A stretch of 64,000 nt of DNA, taken from the NCBI GenBank assembly GCA_024349245.1, contig JALDNG010000048.1, forward strand, positions 6,351,501 through 6,415,500, in the 5' to 3' direction. Source of the DNA: Neodontobutis hainanensis. Its lineage: Eukaryota; Chordata; Actinopteri; Gobiiformes; Odontobutidae. Both the position numbers and the translations under genes were made by a program. Of the stretch, positions 48,301 through 59,761 are shown piece after piece. The notes below the pieces were generated by a model, which saw nothing but the letters and a program-made list of their open reading frames with translations, searched no databases and was not told the origin of the DNA. Numbering within the stretch: position 1 is the stretch's first letter; every line of letters starts with the position of its first letter.

Positions 48301-49355
48301 CCCAGTTTTACTCCTATGAATTTATTTCAGGAAAATACATGCATAACAAAATTCCTTGTGAACAGTGTGAGTTTCAATAAATATTACTAGTGAAAATCTG
48401 ATTGACAGTGTCTCTATCTGATCTATCTTCTCCATCCTTTATATCTTCTCCATTCATTATGCCATCTCCAACTGTTCTTTAAATGATGCGCCAGCTCTTG
48501 ACACGCCCTAAAAATGAATGCGCCACCTGCCAGGCACTTCGCGTTTCACGTCATGAAAATCTGGACTAAGTCTTCACACAGTTTAGTGGGTCCATAGTGT
48601 GTGCAAACCATCATTAAAACCCACAGAAAAGTTTGAGTTCTGAGTGCATAAGTTGCTGCAAAGTTAGCGAGGCGTGTCAAAAGCTCTTCAAAAAGTTTTT
48701 CTTGTGTTGCCCGCAGAGCCACAGTTGCTCTCGCAGCAGGCTACGGGTCCATCTGTGTGACAGAGGAGCCATGCCACTGCAGAGGGGCTTCAGATCTGCT
48801 CTCGATGATCAGCACATGATAAAAAGAAAGGCCGGGGAAGAACAAATAAAAAAAGCTGTGAGCTCCAGTGCTCCCCAAACACCACAGCCAGCTACATAAA
48901 GAAAACGGACTTTTAATAGACACACAGAGAGATGCCGACTCATGCATATGCAGCCAGCGGAGCGTGAGTGTGTACAGTACATGCACAGAATAATGCCCGT
49001 GTGTCAGAAACGTCAAGGTGAGAACAGGAGTACGCCGGCAGAGACATTGTGCTGTCATCAGAGATTGGAGTGCCATAAACTGAATCCAAAATGGGACCTG
49101 CCAAAAGTGGAGCAAAGGCTCGAAAAGGCCCAATTTATTCAATTGTAAATGATGTCCAGCAACTACTGTGTGATAAATGCCAGTGCCATAGGCCTCTTGA
49201 GCTCAGGATGTGTTTAATGGTTTCTTTGTCTGTCAGCCCAAAGACAGCAGCTCGTAACAATGTACTATACTGTATATATATTTTACAAACTTTTTTTGGG
49301 ATAACAGCTCTATTTCAATATGTGCCTACTGTAGGTGTATTGTAATGGCAGTATA
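45310..49355. other. No gene recognised
   Basis: Long unique-looking stretch. The longest forward frames (45959-46321, 48633-48899) and the 133-codon minus frame at 48741-49142 show no recognised domains or consistent splice signals. Confidence 0.55.
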
Positions 49356-49613
49356 GGGGCGGCAGTATAGCTCAGTGGGTAGAGCGGCCGTCCTTCGACC
49401 GGCGGGTGGGCGGATCAATCCCTACTCGAAACATCCCAAAACATCATAACATCCCTCCCCCGCGTACTGTCGTTGTGTCCTTGGGCAAGACACTTAACCT
49501 ACATTGCCTCCAGTGAAGTTCTGTAAGACTGGTAATAGTTTAATGTATGTAAAGCGCTTTGAGTGCCTACTACAGTAGGTGGAAAAGCGCTATATAAAAG
49601 ACTATTATTATTA
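49356..49613 (+). mobile_element. tRNA-derived SINE, family B, best-preserved copy
   Basis: The head GGGGCGGCAGTATAGCTCAG and TGGGTAGAGCGGCC contains a clear A box. The B-box equivalent is GGATCAATCCC, with changes. The body has GTCCTTGGGCAAGACACTTA. The tail is AAAGCGCTTTGAGTGCCTAC then AAAAGCGCTATATAAAAG and a short ATT run. Head and tail are both present; no target duplication is obvious. It is a pol III-type retroposon, not a functional tRNA gene. Confidence 0.88.
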
Positions 49614-49634
49614 TATAACTTGACACCGCTCCAG

Positions 49635-49695
49635 ATGCTTTTACTTAAACCTTGTTTTCAAGATGTCCGGGATGACTGAGAGCCTTCACAGACAT
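49635..49695 (+). repeat. Unnamed shared motif, copy C
   Basis: CAGATGCTTTTACTTAAACC and TTTTCAAGATGTCCGGGATG, then ACTGAGAGCCTTCACAGAC. The longest match is to copy B at 34110. Confidence 0.65.
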
Positions 49696-49954
49696 ATGAT
49701 ATTATATTTTAACATACTATAAATAGATTTTTTTGGGTACAAAATACAATAACATCATAAAGGTTAGGAGCCTCTGTCTAGATGTATACACTAAATCACA
49801 AGGTATGGTTAGGACAAGATTGTTGTTTTTTGCTATCATTTTATTTTTTTTAAATACAGCTACTTAAAATACACAGGTTAGGATATTGAATTAACAAAGA
49901 TTCCCTCCAAAATGTAGCCTTTTTAGAAGAGACTATAGTAAGTGGAACAGAGCA

Positions 49955-50085
49955 TGCATTTATATAGCACTTTTTTGTATCTTTTCCAGGTGCCCAAAGA
50001 GCTTTACATCATGCGTCCATTTACCTCATTCACGCTTCTGTACCTCAATGGCCACAGCTGCACTGGGGCGGACTAACAAAGAGAC
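49955..50085 (-). mobile_element. Family B SINE fragment, minus orientation
   Basis: TTTATATAGCACTTTTTTG, GTGCCCAAAGAGCTTTACAT and GCCACAGCTGCACTGGGGC are the inverse of the family B tail and body. The tRNA-like head is missing. Confidence 0.7.
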
Positions 50086-50224
50086 AGACTAGGGTCTGAA
50101 GCTAGAGAAAAATAACCACAGACCTCCTTCAGTGACTTTGCCCCTCCAGTTGCCTCTGATCCTCTAACATCCTCACCCCATCAACAAATCCAACAACAGT
50201 CTTTGCCATAGCTGCTCCTACCTC

Positions 50225-50640
50225 TGGATTCAGATTTTATTTATTATACCATTAGGGCAATTCAGTTTGCAGACGTTGTTCGCTGCATACAGATAAACAC
50301 ATATCATTATCATCATTATCCTTATCCAGTTATCTACTAAGGTCTAATTCTTGTATTTTATTTATTTATTTATTCATTATCATTGCACTTTACCCACTTG
50401 CTACTGCATACGAGCATAGTTCAAGGCTAGTATGTGTTTTTTCTATCCTTGTAGTAGTCTACTGCACTGACAGATAGTATAATACGTACAATAAATAATA
50501 TCGTCAATCACTGCTGCTGTTGAAAAGCCTGCATGCAGAAGGATGTTTTTCCTAGGTGGAGCAAGATAGCGCTGCCTAGAGGGCATTAAGGGAATATCCT
50601 GCTTTAGGATGTGGTCAAGAAGGTCAGAGAGGCTTACAAT
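50225..50640 (-). mobile_element. Rex1-like LINE, 3' fragment
   Basis: The left edge TTTATTTATTATACC and AGGGCAATTCAGTTTGC matches the 3' untranslated end of the larger Rex1-like copy (TTTATTTATCCCC, AGGGCAATTCAGTTTCC near 54180). The minus strand then reads IPLMPSRQRYLAPPRKNILL, aligning with VLMPSGRRYMQPPRKTNRYG of that copy. No catalytic domain. Both frame and ends are degraded. Confidence 0.7.
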
Positions 50641-51344
50641 GCTGTTTAAACATCTTTGAGTCTTTTGAAAAGGACTATATAAATTGAATGTATTATTATT
50701 GTTATTATTACACATCAGGTTGTTTCAAAAACTGTCCAAACTCAATACATGTAGTCCATAGACATTAACCTCCTCAAGACTACGTCACACAATGTGGACC
50801 ACAACACAACTACTTCAACAATGCAAATCTTCTTTATCTTCAAAAACTGAAGACAAGCTACAGAAATGTGCAAACATTTTACAAGATTTTTTTTTTTATT
50901 ATTCCACTCACGTCCTTCATATTAACAGAAGGCAACTAGGAATTTTTCACAACCTCAGACTGTCAAAACATCAATATTTATTCCTGAAAAACAAATAGGA
51001 CTTGAGCAAGAGATGGAAAGGTTAGGAGGTACATCTGTTTAACATTTCCACCTTCTGCAATATCAGTCACTGTCAGAATGGGTCTCACAGTGACACCAGC
51101 GTTGGGAAGACAGGCGGGCAAGATGAGCGTCAGGCGGCTGTCAAAGCAAGAGAAATGCAGACATACAGAAATAACATATTCCACTGGTTACAATCAGAGT
51201 GAGACGTGACACTGAACGTCCCTTGAGGCTGTTTATCAGCTCCAGTTTGCACAAAGAATTACATTAAACTCAAGCAGCTCTTACTCATCGATGTTGATCT
51301 CAAGGTGAGTGGTTAAAATTCCAGGAAATTGGCAACTTAGACTA
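50641..51344. other. No gene recognised
   Basis: Nothing supported. Confidence 0.5.
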
Positions 51345-51560
51345 GTGTTTTTTAACCACTGTGCTGTGGTACACTAGTGTGCCGTGAGAGATCGTCAGGT
51401 GTGCGGTGGTAAATGAAAAAATTTCCCCTAATTGGTTTAAAAATAATTTTTTGAAAACTGATTATTATTGTCTGCAAATATTATGCCATTTTCACGTGTA
51501 TGTGCTGTCAGAGTTACCATGTCATACTCATCCATATCAGTAGGTGGCAGCAGGTAGCTA
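51345..51560 (+). mobile_element. hAT-type element, left part
   Basis: AGTGTTTTTTAACCACTGTG, GGTACACTAGTGTGCCGTGA and GAGATCGTCAGGTGTGCGGT match a recurrent hAT terminus of vertebrates, and the following GTCTGCAAATATTATGCC and TGTGCTGTCAGAG belong to the same family. The right terminus is not recognised; the element may extend to about 51760. Confidence 0.65.
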
Positions 51561-54171
51561 ATTGCCTTTACAAGAGAATAAGTGATGCCTGGATGTAAAC
51601 TGGATTGAAAGTTTTCCTTCGACTCAGCTACTTTTTCCACAACAGACAGTGTTTCATTACATTTCACAGCTGATGTCTCACCAACACATCTGTCAGTTGT
51701 CAATCTCCTCTTCCATCCATGAGTCAATGTAAACAAGACCCCACGTAGGCTACTAGAAGTCCTCCACTTTTGAGGAGTTTCACAGAAGCTGAATAAAATT
51801 CACTTGTACAATCAGGGCAGAAATTCTAAATGATTTCTCAGGTAAACAGTCAAAAGATAACAACATGACAAATCACAAAGATAAAATGAACAATATCAAA
51901 TGACAACAGCCTCAGATATTGCACACTAGCACTACTATGAGAACATTGCAAACTATCAATCAATCAATTATCAATTTAATGATTTGAGTAATGGCCGCTT
52001 CTACTTTTGGCTTTAGGTTCTTTCTTTTCCCTCTGCTCTTTAAACTCGCACTGGTGAAAGGTTCCATGTTAAAACAAAAACAAAAGCCCCCTAAATATCA
52101 CTATGTGTCCGTGTAATGGGAATTAACCTTGTCTTTGTCAGTGGTGCATGAGTTTAAAAAGAATAGACCTCTCAAAAAACTGCAAGACATAGAAACTTTC
52201 TTTTTTCTCTGCATAGCCACACTTTGGCGTTTGAACAAAGCCACTGGCCGACAAGCATGTCCCTGGTAAATGTAGTTATTTTATTCTCAATGGTGTTGGA
52301 TGGCTTTTGGAAATTAAATTTTCAAAAAGCCCAGCCAACTGTTTTTTTTTTTATTTTGTCTTCATGGTTTTATTTTGTCTTAATGGCCCTATATCTACGT
52401 TTCCATTTAAGTGACATAGAAATATAATGTAGGCAAGGAAGAACTGTTTAGTTGACATTTGCAGTATCTTCATCATACAGAGCTTGCTTACACTACCGAC
52501 TTACCGACATACATAAAGTTGTGCAATGTTCTGCTGGCAGCAAACAATGCAGGTTAAAAAAATACATTTCGTAAATACAAGTCACAAAGCTGCCGCACAA
52601 AGGGTCACGTCGAGAGAAATTTCAGTCATTGTAAACAAAACAAGAATTGTAAGTTTTGAGTAATACAAGGGCACGGCTGTATACAGCTCCCAAGATGCAC
52701 TCGCAGCGTCTCAGGAGAATAACAGTAAAGCTGTTTGGTGTTGTTGCAGAATTCAATCTGAAATATCTTCTTTGTTGTGTCTTTCTTTAGAGCTGGAGTG
52801 AAGAGGGAGTGGCTGCAGAGGAGTTTAGGTGATACAAGACTGGCTTCTTGTCTTTGTTGTTGTACCCGCCCTCTGCCTTGCCGCAGTAGGCTGTATCACT
52901 TCAGATCTCAGCAGGGGTCGGCTCAAAGGAAATCTTCCCTCACAGCATCTGAAAGTGAATCTGACATTACAGCACCTCTTTGGGTCTGTACGAATAACAA
53001 CCATTTGTACATTTCTAAAAGTCAGCGCAGGACCATTCGTAAGGGTTTGTGTGGAAACAGCAAATGGTTTTGAGCTGCATGACTGTGAATAAACGTCTGC
53101 AATATAGAGTAGATAAAAAGGAATTGTTCTGTCTTTAGAGAGGTTCAAGAGCCGCTAGAGAAAATTTTATTATGCTCGATTAACAAGGTCCCCAAAAACC
53201 CATAGGAAAAAAAATCTGAATATGTAGCAGAAAAAGAAAAAGAACTTAGAAACTCAATAAAAATTTAAATTTGTTGCCCATTTCTGAAATACAACAACAG
53301 GGGTTTGTATCAAAGATGGACAGGAAAAGGAGTACAGGAACCTTAAAGATAGCTTTTATAGATGGACCATCGAGGTGCTCTAAATTTAATTTTAACTGAT
53401 AATACAGACATATTCAGTAAACGTCAGGAGGTGGTAGCCAGGTCATTTTTAATAAAAGAAAAGTTATGTAACGTTTTAAAAGCTTAAACTGCTTGAAAGT
53501 GCTCCAAATGAAAAGCATGAAATAAATGGTCAGAGCAAGTCTTTGAACAATTTCCTTCTCAGTATGGAATAAATACATTGTTGAAAAAGCCTTAAACGAC
53601 CACCTCTTTGCCTCATAAATTGCACCTATTCCCAATGTCGCAAGTTTCTTACTGCTCAATCTGTGAGAAATGTGCAATTTCAGTGATCATATCTGCCTCT
53701 GGTTTCACTCAAATATCTTGTGATTTTAGCTCAAAAGAAAATATTAACATGATCAATACCAAAAGACACAATGAAAAAAAAAACACAGTTACAGTCATTG
53801 TATGAAAAAAACACTTTAATGTAGCTTCCTGGAGCCACCTACACACTGTAATCTATGATAGAAGATAATAAATATCAAATCTAAATATAGTCTGGGGTCT
53901 GTCTGGATATTAATTGACTCGTGGGTACGCAGTCATGTTAGTGCATTATGTAGCAATCACAGACATGCGGCGATTCATCATCTAATTATGTGTACACAGC
54001 CAGAGTACGCACTCCTCATCAGGCCGTGTGCATGCAACGTAACAAGGTAAACATGTTTTCAGGTGTCGATTTTCATCATGGCAAAGTTAAATTATCCACA
54101 ACAGTCGTTACAGCCATACTCTATAATGTTTGTGATTACGGCACCTTTAGGGTTCTTCCATATGACAACAT
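51561..54171. other. No gene recognised
   Basis: The 99-codon minus frame at 51437-51736 overlaps the hAT-type element and has no known domain. A GC-richer patch at 52780-53090 carries three overlapping frames, none with a recognised motif. Otherwise unique AT-rich sequence. Confidence 0.5.
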
Positions 54172-54357
54172 GCAGATAGATACAGATAGCTTTATTTATC
54201 CCCAAAGGGCAATTCAGTTTCCACAGTACAGTACACCGTCCAGACATACACCCAATCACACAACTGACGCATGTGTATAACAAAGGTAACATGATTGGAC
54301 CTGGGTCCTTAAACAATTTAAGAATAAAACTAGAAGATAAAAGAAAAAAACATCAGC

Positions 54358-54383
54358 AAAAAAAAAAAAAAAAAAAAAAAAAT
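54358..54383. repeat. A-tract, 26 bp
   Basis: Uninterrupted adenines inside the 3' untranslated part of the Rex1-like element. Confidence 0.9.
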
Positions 54384-54398
54384 CTAAAATCTCCATAC

Positions 54399-55729
54399 TT
54401 ATTTCCTCAGCTCTTTATTTAACAGCATAATTGCTGAAGGAATAAATGATCTCCCATAACGGTTTGTTTTCCTGGGGGGCTGCATATAACGCCGACCTGA
54501 TGGCATAAGAACAAATTCGTTCCGTAAAGTATGATTCTGGTTCAACAGACTTTTTGCTTTTTGAAGAACACGTTTCTCCCATAAAGAGTTTAGGTCACAC
54601 ATTTGGCTTCCAATAATTTTGGAGCAGATTTTAACAATGTTATTTAGACAATTCCGGTCCTTCACTGAAATATTACCAAACCAACAAATGAAAGAGAAAG
54701 TAAGAAGGCTCTCGATATAAGACAAATACACTGTGCACAGTATGGATTTAGAAACCCCGAAGGAATTTATCCTGCGCAATAAATATACTCTCTGCTGAGC
54801 CCTTTTAACCACTGCTTCAGAGTTCCTTTCGAACTTCAGTTGAGAATCAAAAACTGTACCCAAATATTTATAGTGGTTTACAATCTCCACATCCTCGCCA
54901 TGGATCCTGCATACTGAAGTGTATGTCCCTTTTTTTCTAAAATCGATAATGAGTTCCTTAGTCTTAAGAACATTGAGGTCCAGAAGGCTGTCCTCACACC
55001 ACTTTACGAAATCAGGAAGTGCACGTCCGTGATCTGACTCTGTGCCATGAAGAAGGAAAGCAGAGCAGTATCATCAGAAAATTTAACAAGAAAACTGTCC
55101 TTTTTAAGGGACCTACAACTATCTGTGTATAAAATAAACAGTAACGGGGAAAGTACACAGCCTTGAGGGGAACCTGTGTTGGAGACTAGGGTTTTTGAAG
55201 TGACCCCATTTACTAAAACCCTCTGTGTCCTGTCAGTCAGAAAGTTTAAGAACAAAGCCAAAAGCTGATCAGGCAGATTAAAATAAGAAGCAAGCCTCTC
55301 AATCAAAATGAGAGGCTGCATTTTATTAAAAGCTGATGAGAAGTCAACAAATAAAAGCCTGGCATGAGATTTGGGTTTCTCCAGATGCTTATAAAGTGTG
55401 TCCAAAATAAAAAGCTTAGCATCATCCACACCTTTATTCCTCTGATAGGCAAACTGAAGAGCATCAAGTTTGCCGTCGACCAAGGTGAGAACCTCTTCTT
55501 TTAAGATTTTCTCAAGGTTTTTTACCACAAGAGAGGTAAGCGCTACAGGTCTGAAATCTAGTAATTCCCTAGCTCTATTGATTTTGGGTATAGGAATAAC
55601 AATAGACGATTTCCAAATAGATGGAAGCTTGCAATTATCAACACACATTTGAAAAAGACGGGAAAAAACTCCACTGAGTTGTCCAGCACAGTGGTGTAGT
55701 GTGTGACCACAAATAAGGTCTGCATACAT
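54399..55729 (-). pseudogene. Rex1-like reverse transcriptase, one frameshift
   Basis: The upstream frame (55729-55004) begins inside the protein and covers reverse-transcriptase blocks: IVIPIPKINRARELLDFRPV, ALTSLVVKNLEKIL, ARLLFVDFSSAFN (catalytic aspartate), GSPQGCVLSPLLFILYTDSC and the metal-binding region KFSDDTALL. A frameshift near 55050 then moves the reading to the frame that contains DFVKWCEDSLLDLN, ELIIDFRKKG and HYKYLGTVFDSQLKF and ends at 54399 after LLNKELRK. The active-site triplet is SDD where most LINEs have ADD; whether this is lineage-typical or a mutation needs an alignment. Non-functional because of truncation and frameshift. Confidence 0.88.
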
Positions 55730-55916
55730 CTATTTTGCGTTTTTCTTTAACATAACATGACTTTTAGAGCTGTCACACAGATGATCTGTCTTGCAAGCTT
55801 TAACTTTTTGTAGATGCATTTATTTTTTCTCCTTCACAACATTCAAAGTGGTTTGGAGCTATTGTAGCATAGTGTGGGTGTCAATGTACCTGATGAGGTA
55901 AAAGGATTACCTTTCA

Positions 55917-56024
55917 TTCATTCATTCATTCATTTTCTACCGCTTTGTCCCGTTAGAAGTCGCGGGTGGCTGGAGCCTATCCCAGCAGCTTTGGGCCTGA
56001 GGCGGGGTACACCCTGGACAGTGG
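55917..56024 (-). mobile_element. Family A SINE, 5'-truncated, with 13-bp target duplication
   Basis: Only the 3' 108 bp are present: (CATT)n, TTTCTACCGCTTTGTCCC, then GCCTATCCCAGCAGCTTTGG up to ACCCTGGACAGTG. The exact duplication GGATTACCTTTCA lies at 55904-55916 and 56025-56037, so truncation happened at insertion. Confidence 0.93.
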
Positions 56025-56173
56025 GGATTACCTTTCAATGTCACTGATACAACTTGTGATCGCATTTCGAGTCATAGTTGACTTGATCATGTCTTGCAGT
56101 TTATCTTGTTTCAAGAAAGGTCAGCATTTGCTCATTTTTTTTAATGGGAAAACAATCTTACGCAATTGATTTA

Positions 56174-56867
56174 CAGTGGCATAAAAAAGTATTTGAACCC
56201 TTTGGAATTTCTCACATTTCTGCTTAAAATAACCATCAAATGTGATCTGATCTTTGTCAAAATGACAATAAATAACAAAATACTTGCAGATAACATCCTG
56301 ATAAAATTTTGAATTAATTTTTTCATTAATGATTGCAAGTTGTCCCAGCCCTGAGGCAAAACAGCCCCAAACCATGATGCTCCCTCCACCATGCTTCACG
56401 TGGGGAGGTGTTCCATTTTTCCTCCACACATAATGTTGTGTGTTCCTCCCAAACAGTTCAACTTTCGTTTCATCAGTCCACAAAATATTTTGCCAGAAGT
56501 TCTGTGGACTGTCCAAATGCCTTTTTGCGAACATTAAACGTGCAGCAATGTTTTTTTTAGACAGCAGTGGCTTCCTCCATGGAGTCCTCCCATGAACACC
56601 ATTCTTGGCCAGCGTTTTACAGATAGTTGATGTATGCACAGAGATACTGGACTGTGCCAGTGATTTCTGTAAGTCTTTAGCAGACACTTTAGGGTTCTTT
56701 TTTACCTCTCTGAGTAGTCGGTGCTCTCTCCATTTGTAGACACTTTCTCTAACTGTGGATTAATGGACATCCAGACTTTTAGAGATGGGTTTGTAACCTT
56801 TCCCGGCTTTATACAAATCAACAATTCTTGATTGCAGGTCTTCAGAGAGCTCTTTTGAGCGAGCCAT
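56174..56867 (-). pseudogene. Tc1-like transposase, one stop and missing C-terminus
   Basis: The start at 56867 gives MARSKELSEDLQSRIVDLYK, the usual N-terminus, with the helix-turn-helix domain following. An in-frame TAA at 56762-56760 is codon 36. The same frame then continues without interruption from 56759 through LLSKKNIAARLMFAKRHLD, NILWTDETKVELFG (first catalytic Asp), YVWRKNGTPPHVKHGGGSIM and VWGCFASGLGQLAIINEK. Homology ends near 56290 at NSKFYQDV. The second Asp and the final catalytic Glu/Asp region are deleted, and the frame runs through the terminal repeat as meaningless sequence. Frame otherwise well preserved, so the loss is probably recent in evolutionary terms. Confidence 0.92.
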
Positions 56868-57247
56868 GGTGCACATCAGACAATGCTTCTCATCAAGACA
56901 CAATTCTTACCATGCGTGTGTTTTATAGTGAGCAAGGCAGCTTCCAGCCAATCCTCAGTGATTGGACACACCCCTGACTTAAATTATTTGGTAAAAATTG
57001 GTATAAATTGCTCTCAAAGTCTCCTTAGGCAGAAGGTTCAGTTACTTATTCCTCCCCCTTCTGTCATTGTTTGCATGTTATCCTCATTAAAAATATAAAA
57101 AACTATAAATGTTTGTGTGTTTTTAGTTAAAGGAGACACTGTTTTTTCATTTATGTAATTTTGCCAAAGATCAGATCACACTTGATGGTGATTTTATGCA
57201 GAAATGTGAGAAATTCCAAAGCGTTCAAATACTTTTTCATGCCACTG
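56174..57247 (-). mobile_element. Tc1-like transposon with both ends, internally deleted
   Basis: The left end CAGTGGCATAAAAAAGTATT and the right end (reverse complement CAGTGGCATGAAAAAGTATT) form inverted repeats of about 50 bp with few mismatches. TA lies at 56172-56173 and 57248-57249. At 1074 bp it is shorter than autonomous Tc1-like elements (about 1.2-1.6 kb) because the 3' part of the transposase gene is missing. The ends are intact enough that it might be mobilised in trans if a matching enzyme exists. Confidence 0.93.
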
Positions 57248-57249
57248 TA

Positions 57250-58777
57250 AATTTAAATAGCTATGGTATGGTAACTTTTATCTCGCTAGGTAACAAATGC
57301 AAGTAAGGCAAAACATGCATGTAATGGGACAAGAATTGAAAATAAAAAAAAAAATAAGGCATCACATTGGATACATAAAATTTATAAAAATAAGCTATTA
57401 CGTGATCATACCTATATCAAGTTAAGAACATACTGCATCAACTCAATTCAAATCTCACTAATAGCAAGGGCAAGTTTTCAAAGAAAGTGTTTTCATTTTA
57501 CAGCTACAATACAGAATGACAATTTTACAAAAATATCAGCCATGTCGATCAGATATATATTTGGTACCATGGATTTCTATCGGCTCCAGCATGGAAATTT
57601 AATTCTAGGTACTTGCTAAAACATTACAACTGATTGAAAACTATTAACTTGAGAAAATGTTGTGTTTTAAGGGTTACTGATTGATGACATTGTTTTCTCC
57701 TATTTGAGTTCAGCTATTTTCATTAGCACTGCAAACTACTACATGATAACAGCCTGTTGAGAGTATAAATCTTACCATTGTGACTCACACAATAACAACA
57801 AATCAACACCAAGCACCCTCCAAACAGACAATACACCAATTATCATTTTATTTTTCTATGTCTTCCTTCAGCTTAAAGCAAGATTGTTATCCATCCCCCA
57901 ATACATCCATCTAATTGTGGTCGTGTGTTTATTCAAAGCAATCTCAGTCTCTGTGGGGAGTCATTCGTGCATCAGTAGCTCACATATCAGCAGCTCTGTT
58001 GATGTGCATTCACCAAACATTTGATGTCTTTATTGTGCCTGTCAATGAACAAAACAAACAGCGCTGTGTGTAAAAATTATTTTAACAATTTCAAAAGCAC
58101 CCAGTATTTGATAATCTGGGATAGAATCCATTTTTCAAAAGGCACATTTGAAAAGATTTTAAGTCCTGTCGCACACCAGGACAAGTCTGCGGACAAGGAC
58201 AAGGAAAAGGTACTGCATCACTAGTTATGAACATAGCAAAATGGCCACAATGTGTTGCCTTTGGATGACAGTGAATAATACCCACTTTTATTATTTGATC
58301 ATTATGTATTGATCACCCCAATTATGAGTGACCCATCAAACCCATCAATAATGGCCATGTTTTAGGAGCAGATGTCAAAGGCAATAAATAAGCATTTTTA
58401 ATTCAGCAAATTAGGATCTACTATTGGAAATACTCCAAACTGCATCTTACAAATAAATTAAAAATAAAAATTGTTTTAATGTATGTTAATGCCTTGTTGA
58501 CATTAATTCAGTTTGAAAGATAATATGGTATTCTCAACTATAAGTAAAACATTTACGTATTGTATAAAATTTTAATATCAAAAATCTGTCCTAGCTACAT
58601 TTTCAATGCTGTAAACTTGCATCAATAATTGTTTCTTGAAAAATAGACATATGGAGCTCCAGAATAATACTGTTGAAATTCTAATAATTCCTGTTATTAC
58701 ATCTGCATAGAAAGGAAAAACTGAGCACCACTGGAGAAGAAGCACACTTTTTTTTGAGCATTCAGATTTGCAAGAAC
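57250..58777. other. No gene recognised
   Basis: AT-rich unique-looking sequence. Nothing supported. Confidence 0.55.
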
Positions 58778-59145
58778 TTTTCATTCATTTTCTATCGCTT
58801 CATCCCTTTTGGGGTCACAGGTGACTGGAGCCTATCCCAGCAGCTTTGGTCCTTAGGCGGGGTACACCCTGTACAGTGGCCAGTTAGTTGCAGGGCTAAC
58901 ATTTAGAGACAGAACCATTCACTCTCACATTCATTCACTAGAGACACTTTAGAATTGCTAATTGACCTAGACATGCATGTCATTGGACGGTGGGAGGAAG
59001 CTGGAGTACCCACGGTAGCACGTGGACGACCTGCAGACTCACAGAAAGACCAGAGTCGGCCGAGAATGTTTAAGTCGTCGGTTTTGAACACGACCTTATT
59101 GCTGTGAGGCAGGAGTGCTAACCACTCTGCCACGTGCATCACGTG
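58778..59145 (-). mobile_element. tRNA-derived SINE, family A
   Basis: Begins TTCATTCATTTTCTATCGCT and contains GCCTATCCCAGCAGCTTTGG, TTGGACGGTGGGAGGAAGC and the tRNA-like head in inverse as AGTGCTAACCACTCTGCCAC. Several small deletions relative to the copy at 19473. A 7-bp GAACTTT occurs on both sides and may be the remnant of a target duplication. Confidence 0.88.
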
Positions 59146-59310
59146 CATTTATGAACTTTGTTTTAGTAAAACTTTTATTAGACTTATTTTCACTGGGTTT
59201 GTTTATCTATAACAGCACGTCCCTGCAGGTCTGCCCTAGGTGTTCACCTGCTCGAATATATACAGTCAAGCCCAAAATTATTCTTACCCCTGGAAAATTT
59301 TGAGTTAAAT

Positions 59311-59320
59311 TTACTTTTAT
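59311..59320. repeat. 10-bp target duplication of the LINE, left copy
   Basis: TTACTTTTAT, identical to 61534-61543. Confidence 0.9.
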
Positions 59321-59761
59321 CCCTTTCTTGAAACGCAACCTTATCGTGGTGGAGGGGTTTGAGTGCCCGAATGATCCTAGGAGCTATGTTGTCGGGGGCT
59401 ATATGCCCCTGGTACGGTCTCCCAAGGCAAACAGGTCCTAGGTGACGGGCCAGACAAAAAGCGGTTAAAACCCCCTTATGGATAAGTTAATACCAAGGAC
59501 CGTGACATCGCCCGGTGTAGGCACAACCGGGGCCACACCCTGGAGTCAGGCCCGGGGTTGGGGCTCGCATGCGAGCGTCTGGTGGCCGAGTCTTTCCCCA
59601 CTGGGCCCAGCTGGGCTCAGCCCGAAGGAGAGACGTGGGGCCGAGCTCCCGTGGGCCTACCACCTGCGGGAGGAACCGTAAGGGGCCGGTGCAAAGTGGA
59701 CTGGGTGGCAGTCGAAGATGGAGGCCTCGACGACCCAATCCCCGGACACGGAATCTGGCGC

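Larger units (their letters stand above)
54172..55735 (-). mobile_element. Rex1/Babar-like LINE, 5'-truncated
   Basis: The longest retrotransposon coding remnant in the window. The 3' untranslated end lies at 54172-54398 (plus-strand GATAGCTTTATTTATCCCC) and includes a 26-bp A-tract on the plus strand (54358-54383). The body encodes most of a reverse transcriptase. The endonuclease and N-terminal region are missing, as expected from incomplete target-primed reverse transcription. Related fragments are at 10022, 50225 and possibly 22960. Confidence 0.93.

Noticed and set aside
48741..49142. 133-codon minus-strand frame
   Set aside because: No domain and overlapping frames on the other strand of similar quality.
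49356..49430. Possible tRNA gene
   Set aside because: A-box sequence is good but the B box is altered, no cloverleaf was evident, and the segment is continuous with a SINE body and tail.
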